Below the pieces are notes generated by a model, which saw nothing but the letters and a program-made list of their open reading frames with translations, did no database searches and had not been told where the DNA came from. Positions 7,162-10,262 of a stretch of DNA of 10,262 nucleotides are shown one piece after another. A program made the position numbers and the translations under genes. The stretch spans positions 1,521 through 11,782 of the forward strand of contig DBWD01000009.1 in the NCBI GenBank assembly GCA_002308555.1, read 5' to 3'. This DNA is from a bacterium UBP3_UBA1247 (GTDB lineage: Bacteria > UBA3054). The stretch's first letter is position 1. Every line of letters starts with the position of its first letter.

Positions 7162-9417
7162 TCAGAACGTTAGCGTTTCGCCGGGTTTGAGCGTTTTCTC
7201 GACGCGCTGCTTTTCAGGAGTGCTGAAATCGATGACGGTCCTGACGCCTTCCGGAGTCTTTTCCAGGACGATGTCGAAAGCGAAGGGGCCGATGTGGAAG
7301 TTGGAAAGGCCGTATTTTTCCCCTTCTTTCCAGCAGGAGGGGAGAGTCGGCGACACGGTTATGGAGGGATGGTCGGATTCGTTTTCCCGGATGCCGAAGA
7401 TGTTCCTGATGACCATGGTGGGCAAAGTGGCGCCCCAGCCGTAATGCTCGGCGCCGCATTCCCAGACGGGATCCGGCTTCATCGGCCAGAATTCCGAAGC
7501 CTGCCCCGGCATCTTGTAGCGGAAGCATTGGGGGAAGGTGGTGCGGTGGCGGCTGGCCAGAGGACGGACGTCCCGGGAAGTCTCGCGGCCGTAGACGCGG
7601 TCGCCGGTGGATATGAGAAGGTCGCTGACCATGGAGTTCAAGCCCGCCCTCCCGGCCGCTTCCGTGAAGGGGAACTGGAATGAGGGCCATTCCAACATCA
7701 GCTTGGGATTGTCGATGAAGTAGCGGAAAGACGTCTTCATTTCGTCTATCTGTTCCGGCAGAGCCACGCCCACGGTGATGGGCAGCAGCATCATCACGTC
7801 GTAATAGTCTTTCAGGATGATGGGCTTGTTCGTGCGGGCGTCGAAATCCCTGAACCAGCCTTCCGCGAACATTTCCCTGGTCCTCTTGATGCGCTCGTTG
7901 GCCATCTCCTGCCAGTAGGGGATGTCGTTCTCCAATCCCAGCCGCCTGGCGAACACGGCCATGCTCTCCATGGCGTGGGCCATGACAGCCTCCACGTCCA
8001 CCGTGCGCACGAAATCCACCACGTCGGCTTCGCTGCATCCGTCGAAGGTGAAGCGCTTGGAGCCGTCCTGGCCGGATTCCCAGGAGTTGTTGCAGTGGAA
8101 CCAGCCTTCGCCGTCGGTGCGGTTCTCCAGCCACCAGGTTATGAAGGAGCGCAGGTAGGGGTAAAGTTTCCTGAGCCAGTTGAGGTCGTGCTCACGGAAA
8201 AAGATGGAGCGTATGACGTAGAAGGGAAGGCCCCAGACCGGGGAAGTCCCGCACTCGGAGCCGCCGGCCCCGATCATGTTCATGCTGCCGTCTTCCCTGG
8301 AGCAGGGGACGTTGGGCATGGGAGCGTCCTTGAAGCATCCGTAAATGACGCTCTTGGCCGTCTCGGGGTCGGCGTAGGCGTAACACATCATGTCCAGATG
8401 GGTCTCGCCCAGGACGCAGCGGGGGGAGAAGATCTGCATGGCGTCCCAGGGGGTAGTGTAGATGCCCACGGGCGGCCTGATGGTCATTCTCAAAGTCTCG
8501 AAATCCTGGACCCAGCCCTGCTTCCACGCGTCGCTCCATGCGCCGGTGAGCAAGGGCGTCCCGGAATAGAACTCGTCGTCCTCCTCGATCTTCTTGGCCT
8601 TGACGCTGTCGTAATCAAGCCTGATCTTGCTGAGGCGGCGCCAGGCGTAAGCCTCGTTACGCTCCCTTATGAGGTAAAAATGCCCCGTGCGGGTCGTGCG
8701 CCCCTCCATGGTGAAGCAGTAGTCGGAGAAGGATTCGGCCCCGGCGCAGTTGTCGAAGTCGTCCCCGAATTCCCTGGTGCCGTAATCGATGGTGTTCAGC
8801 TCGTCGCCGGGCCAACGCGAGGGATCGTCCCCGGGGGTGTAAAATTTCAGGCCCACCTTGCGGGGGAGGTCGTCGGAAGCCAGGGCGAAAACGTCGCCGC
8901 CTTCCCAGATCTTGTTTATCCAGGCGCGCTTTTCGGGAACGAAGCGGCTGACCAGGCCGGAGCTGCCCCACCAGGGCTTCTCAACGTAGCCGTAAAGGTT
9001 GGAGAGCCGCAGGGTGAATTTCTGCGGGCATTCAAAAGTGTTTTTCATCTCCCAGTCGCAGGCGATGGTCTCCTCGTCCGCCAGAAGGTAGGTGACGGAA
9101 AACTCCAGGCCGTTGCCGGACCAGTTGTAGCTCATGAGCTTGTCCGTGTGGATCCGGGAGGAGAGGCCTTCCTTTTTCGCCTCCGCCATGTTGCTTATGC
9201 GGGTGTTTTCCGTGACGAGGGAAAGCCGGAGGAAGGAAAGGTAATTGTTGAAATTGGGACAGACGCCGCTGGCGTAGGTCCAGGGAAGCCCGCGTTTCCA
9301 GAATCCGAACCCCATGGGCGGGACGGAGCGCACTATGCCGGAAATGTTCAGGTGCGCGGTGTGGGCCGGATTGTCCAGATATCCGAAGGGCGTGAAATCG
9401 TATTTTGGAGCCTTCAT
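7162..9417 (-). CDS. Cytoplasmic (alpha/alpha)6 glycoside hydrolase-like protein, GH63/MGH1-like
   Basis: A 751-residue protein with no signal peptide or membrane segment, so probably cytoplasmic. The first 300 or so residues look beta-rich and are likely an N-terminal beta-sandwich. A helical region of about residues 320-680 follows, with features of (alpha/alpha)6-barrel glycosidases. The key match is NNSWESGQDGSKRF at 443-456, which aligns with the WESG-x-D-x-S motif of trehalase (GH37) and GH63 enzymes, where the Asp (Asp451 here) is the general acid. The barrel ends at 652-665 with WECGAEHYGWGATL, resembling the region that carries the catalytic base (Glu653 or Glu657 as candidates) and the closing YGW. 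A short C-terminal beta domain starts near SITVSPTLPSCW (685-696). The substrate cannot be read from sequence; an alpha-glycoside or an internalised oligosaccharide is a guess. It starts 16 bases after ridA with a weak AGG site, and is followed after four bases by the GT-C/TPR gene. An inactive or binding role cannot be excluded. Confidence 0.78.
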   Translation of the reverse strand: MKAPKYDFTPFGYLDNPAHTAHLNISGIVRSVPPMGFGFWKRGLPWTYASGVCPNFNNYLSFLRLSLVTENTRISNMAEAKKEGLSSRIHTDKLMSYNWSGNGLEFSVTYLLADEETIACDWEMKNTFECPQKFTLRLSNLYGYVEKPWWGSSGLVSRFVPEKRAWINKIWEGGDVFALASDDLPRKVGLKFYTPGDDPSRWPGDELNTIDYGTREFGDDFDNCAGAESFSDYCFTMEGRTTRTGHFYLIRERNEAYAWRRLSKIRLDYDSVKAKKIEEDDEFYSGTPLLTGAWSDAWKQGWVQDFETLRMTIRPPVGIYTTPWDAMQIFSPRCVLGETHLDMMCYAYADPETAKSVIYGCFKDAPMPNVPCSREDGSMNMIGAGGSECGTSPVWGLPFYVIRSIFFREHDLNWLRKLYPYLRSFITWWLENRTDGEGWFHCNNSWESGQDGSKRFTFDGCSEADVVDFVRTVDVEAVMAHAMESMAVFARRLGLENDIPYWQEMANERIKRTREMFAEGWFRDFDARTNKPIILKDYYDVMMLLPITVGVALPEQIDEMKTSFRYFIDNPKLMLEWPSFQFPFTEAAGRAGLNSMVSDLLISTGDRVYGRETSRDVRPLASRHRTTFPQCFRYKMPGQASEFWPMKPDPVWECGAEHYGWGATLPTMVIRNIFGIRENESDHPSITVSPTLPSCWKEGEKYGLSNFHIGPFAFDIVLEKTPEGVRTVIDFSTPEKQRVEKTLKPGETLTF

Positions 9418-9433
9418 AGGGAGCCTGTGAAAA

Positions 9434-9823
9434 TTATTTGTTCAGAGCGGCGATGACCTCGATCTCCACGGCCACGCCCTTGGGCAGGTTGGCCACTTCC
9501 ACGCAGCTTCTGGCCGGCGCGGTGTCCGAGGGGAAGCATTCCCCGTAGACGGCGTTTACCGCGGCGAAATCGTTGATGTCGGAAAGGAAGACCGTGGTCT
9601 TGACCACATCCTCAAAACTCAGCCCGGCGTTTTCCAAAATGGCGCCGAGATTCTTCAGGGACTGCCTGGCCTGGTCGGCGGCAGGGCCCTTGACTAGTTC
9701 GCCGGTCTCGGGGACGATGGGGATCTGACCGGATACGAAAAGGAAGCCGTTGGCTTCAACTGACTGGTTGTAGGGGCCGATAGGCGACGGGGCTTTCTCT
9801 GTGTTGAGGATCTTTTTGCTCAT
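9434..9823 (-). CDS. ridA: RidA, reactive enamine/imine deaminase
   Basis: Hydrolyses 2-aminoacrylate and 2-aminocrotonate, the reactive intermediates released by PLP enzymes such as threonine/serine dehydratase, to 2-keto acids and ammonia. This protects PLP enzymes in the cytoplasm. At 129 residues it is the normal length for the YjgF/YER057c/UK114 family, which forms trimers with active sites between subunits. The full set of RidA-subfamily residues is present: Tyr18 in SPIGPYNQ, Ser31 in FVSGQIP, Asn90 near FAAVNAVY, the essential Arg105 in TAPARSCVEV (binds the substrate carboxylate), and Glu120 in VEIEVIA. It lies 25 bases downstream of ilvA, whose product generates its substrate, and so is very probably co-transcribed with it. 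The start is supported by AAGGA seven bases upstream. RidA rather than an Rid2-7 paralogue is well supported by Arg105 and Glu120. Confidence 0.97.
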   Translation of the reverse strand: MSKKILNTEKAPSPIGPYNQSVEANGFLFVSGQIPIVPETGELVKGPAADQARQSLKNLGAILENAGLSFEDVVKTTVFLSDINDFAAVNAVYGECFPSDTAPARSCVEVANLPKGVAVEIEVIAALNK

Positions 9824-9830
9824 TTTTTTA

Positions 9831-9835
9831 TCCTT
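9831..9835 (-). promoter_or_regulatory. Ribosome binding site of ridA
   Basis: AAGGA on the coding strand, seven A/T bases before the ridA ATG at 9823, inside the 25-base ilvA-ridA gap. It is one of the few clear Shine-Dalgarno sites in the window and fixes the ridA start. Confidence 0.7.
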
Positions 9836-9848
9836 AAATTTTGAAGTT

Positions 9849-10262
9849 TTATTTCAGGAAGCATTCGTAAGCGGGATTGTTCTTCTCTATGGTGTAGGGA
9901 TATCCGAGATTATTCAGGACTTCGTCCAGCTGACCTTTCTCTTCCGGCGGCACCATGAGTCCCATGAAGATCCTTCCTATGCTGGCGCCCAGGTTGCGGT
10001 AATGGAACATCGTGATGTCCCACTTGCTGCCCATGGCGTCCAGGAAGGTCTTCAGGGTCCCGGCCCTTTCCGGGAACTCGAACAGGAAGAGCGTTTCCTC
10101 GCCTTTCAGGTTGGCGTGGCCGCCCACCATGTACCTGACGTGCGTCATGGCGAGCAGATTCCCGGTCAGGTCGCAGATCTCGTAGCCCAGGCCGTTCAGT
10201 TTGGCGTAAAGCGTTTCCCGCCTCTGGCCGGGCGCGAGCCTGATGCCGACGAAGACGTAAGC
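9849..10262 (-). CDS. ilvA: Threonine deaminase IlvA, C-terminal regulatory region (5' end outside window)
   Basis: The last 137 codons of biosynthetic threonine ammonia-lyase, the first committed step of isoleucine synthesis (threonine to 2-oxobutanoate plus ammonia). The frame is open to the right edge, so the catalytic PLP domain lies outside. What is visible is the end of the first and all of the second ACT-like regulatory subdomain. It begins AYVFVGIRLAPGQ, followed by the diagnostic HVRYMVGG, then FEFPERAGTLKTFLDAMG, the WDITMFHYRNLGASIGRI segment, and NNPAYECFLK at the end. These closely parallel the E. coli IlvA C-terminus. The tandem ACT-like region binds isoleucine (inhibitor) and valine (activator), so this is the allosterically regulated biosynthetic form rather than the short catabolic TdcB type. 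The ATG at 10148 is internal, not the start. RidA follows after 25 bases. Confidence 0.95.
   Translation of the reverse strand, partial: AYVFVGIRLAPGQRRETLYAKLNGLGYEICDLTGNLLAMTHVRYMVGGHANLKGEETLFLFEFPERAGTLKTFLDAMGSKWDITMFHYRNLGASIGRIFMGLMVPPEEKGQLDEVLNNLGYPYTIEKNNPAYECFLK

Noticed and set aside
7975..9456. 493-codon plus-strand open frame opposite the glycosidase gene
   Set aside because: Antisense to a frame with glycosidase motifs; Gly/Val/Ala-rich shadow translation that also crosses the ridA-glycosidase junction.

Overview
The window is a gene-dense bacterial segment of moderately high GC. Every credible gene lies on the minus strand, so the natural reading order runs from high to low coordinates: ilvA (3' part) - ridA - large glycoside hydrolase-like protein - membrane GT-C/TPR protein - secreted acidic protein - dnaX - aspS - AsmA-like protein (5' part). 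Gaps are 7 to 71 bases, or a 4-base overlap if an upstream start is used for the acidic protein. The layout looks like one long transcription unit or a few overlapping ones. No stretch over 300 bases lacks a gene. I saw no tRNA, rRNA, CRISPR array, insertion sequence, attachment site or convincing hairpin-plus-T-run terminator.

Right part (about 9.4-10.26 kb): the C-terminal regulatory region of biosynthetic threonine deaminase IlvA, then RidA. RidA hydrolyses the reactive enamine/imine intermediates made by IlvA-type PLP enzymes, so this pair makes direct metabolic sense.

Middle (4.55-9.42 kb): three genes with a possible carbohydrate or envelope theme. They are a 751-residue leaderless protein with an (alpha/alpha)6-type glycosidase signature resembling GH63/GH37/MGH1-like enzymes; a 607-residue polytopic membrane protein with TMTC/PMT-like GT-C motifs and three C-terminal TPRs; and a 235-residue exported protein with a Gly/Ala-rich hydrophobic centre and a very acidic tail ending in Glu-X dipeptides. 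This is the least characterised part of the window.

Left part (1-4.53 kb): DnaX, short and of gamma length; a full-length bacterial-type AspRS; and the first 470 codons of an inner-membrane-anchored AsmA-like protein that runs off the left edge.

The organism is a diderm-like bacterium (AsmA-like protein, many-TM GT-C protein, signal peptide). Use of Shine-Dalgarno sites is mixed, and the gene order is not one I know from Proteobacteria or Firmicutes. A member of the PVC group (Lentisphaerota/Verrucomicrobiota/Kiritimatiellota) would fit, but this is a low-confidence impression rather than a demonstrated placement. I found no clear new defence, mobile or RNA-based system. The most worthwhile leads are the glycosidase/GT-C/acidic-protein trio, the two competing starts of the acidic protein, the tau-less DnaX and the G-free leader before aspS.
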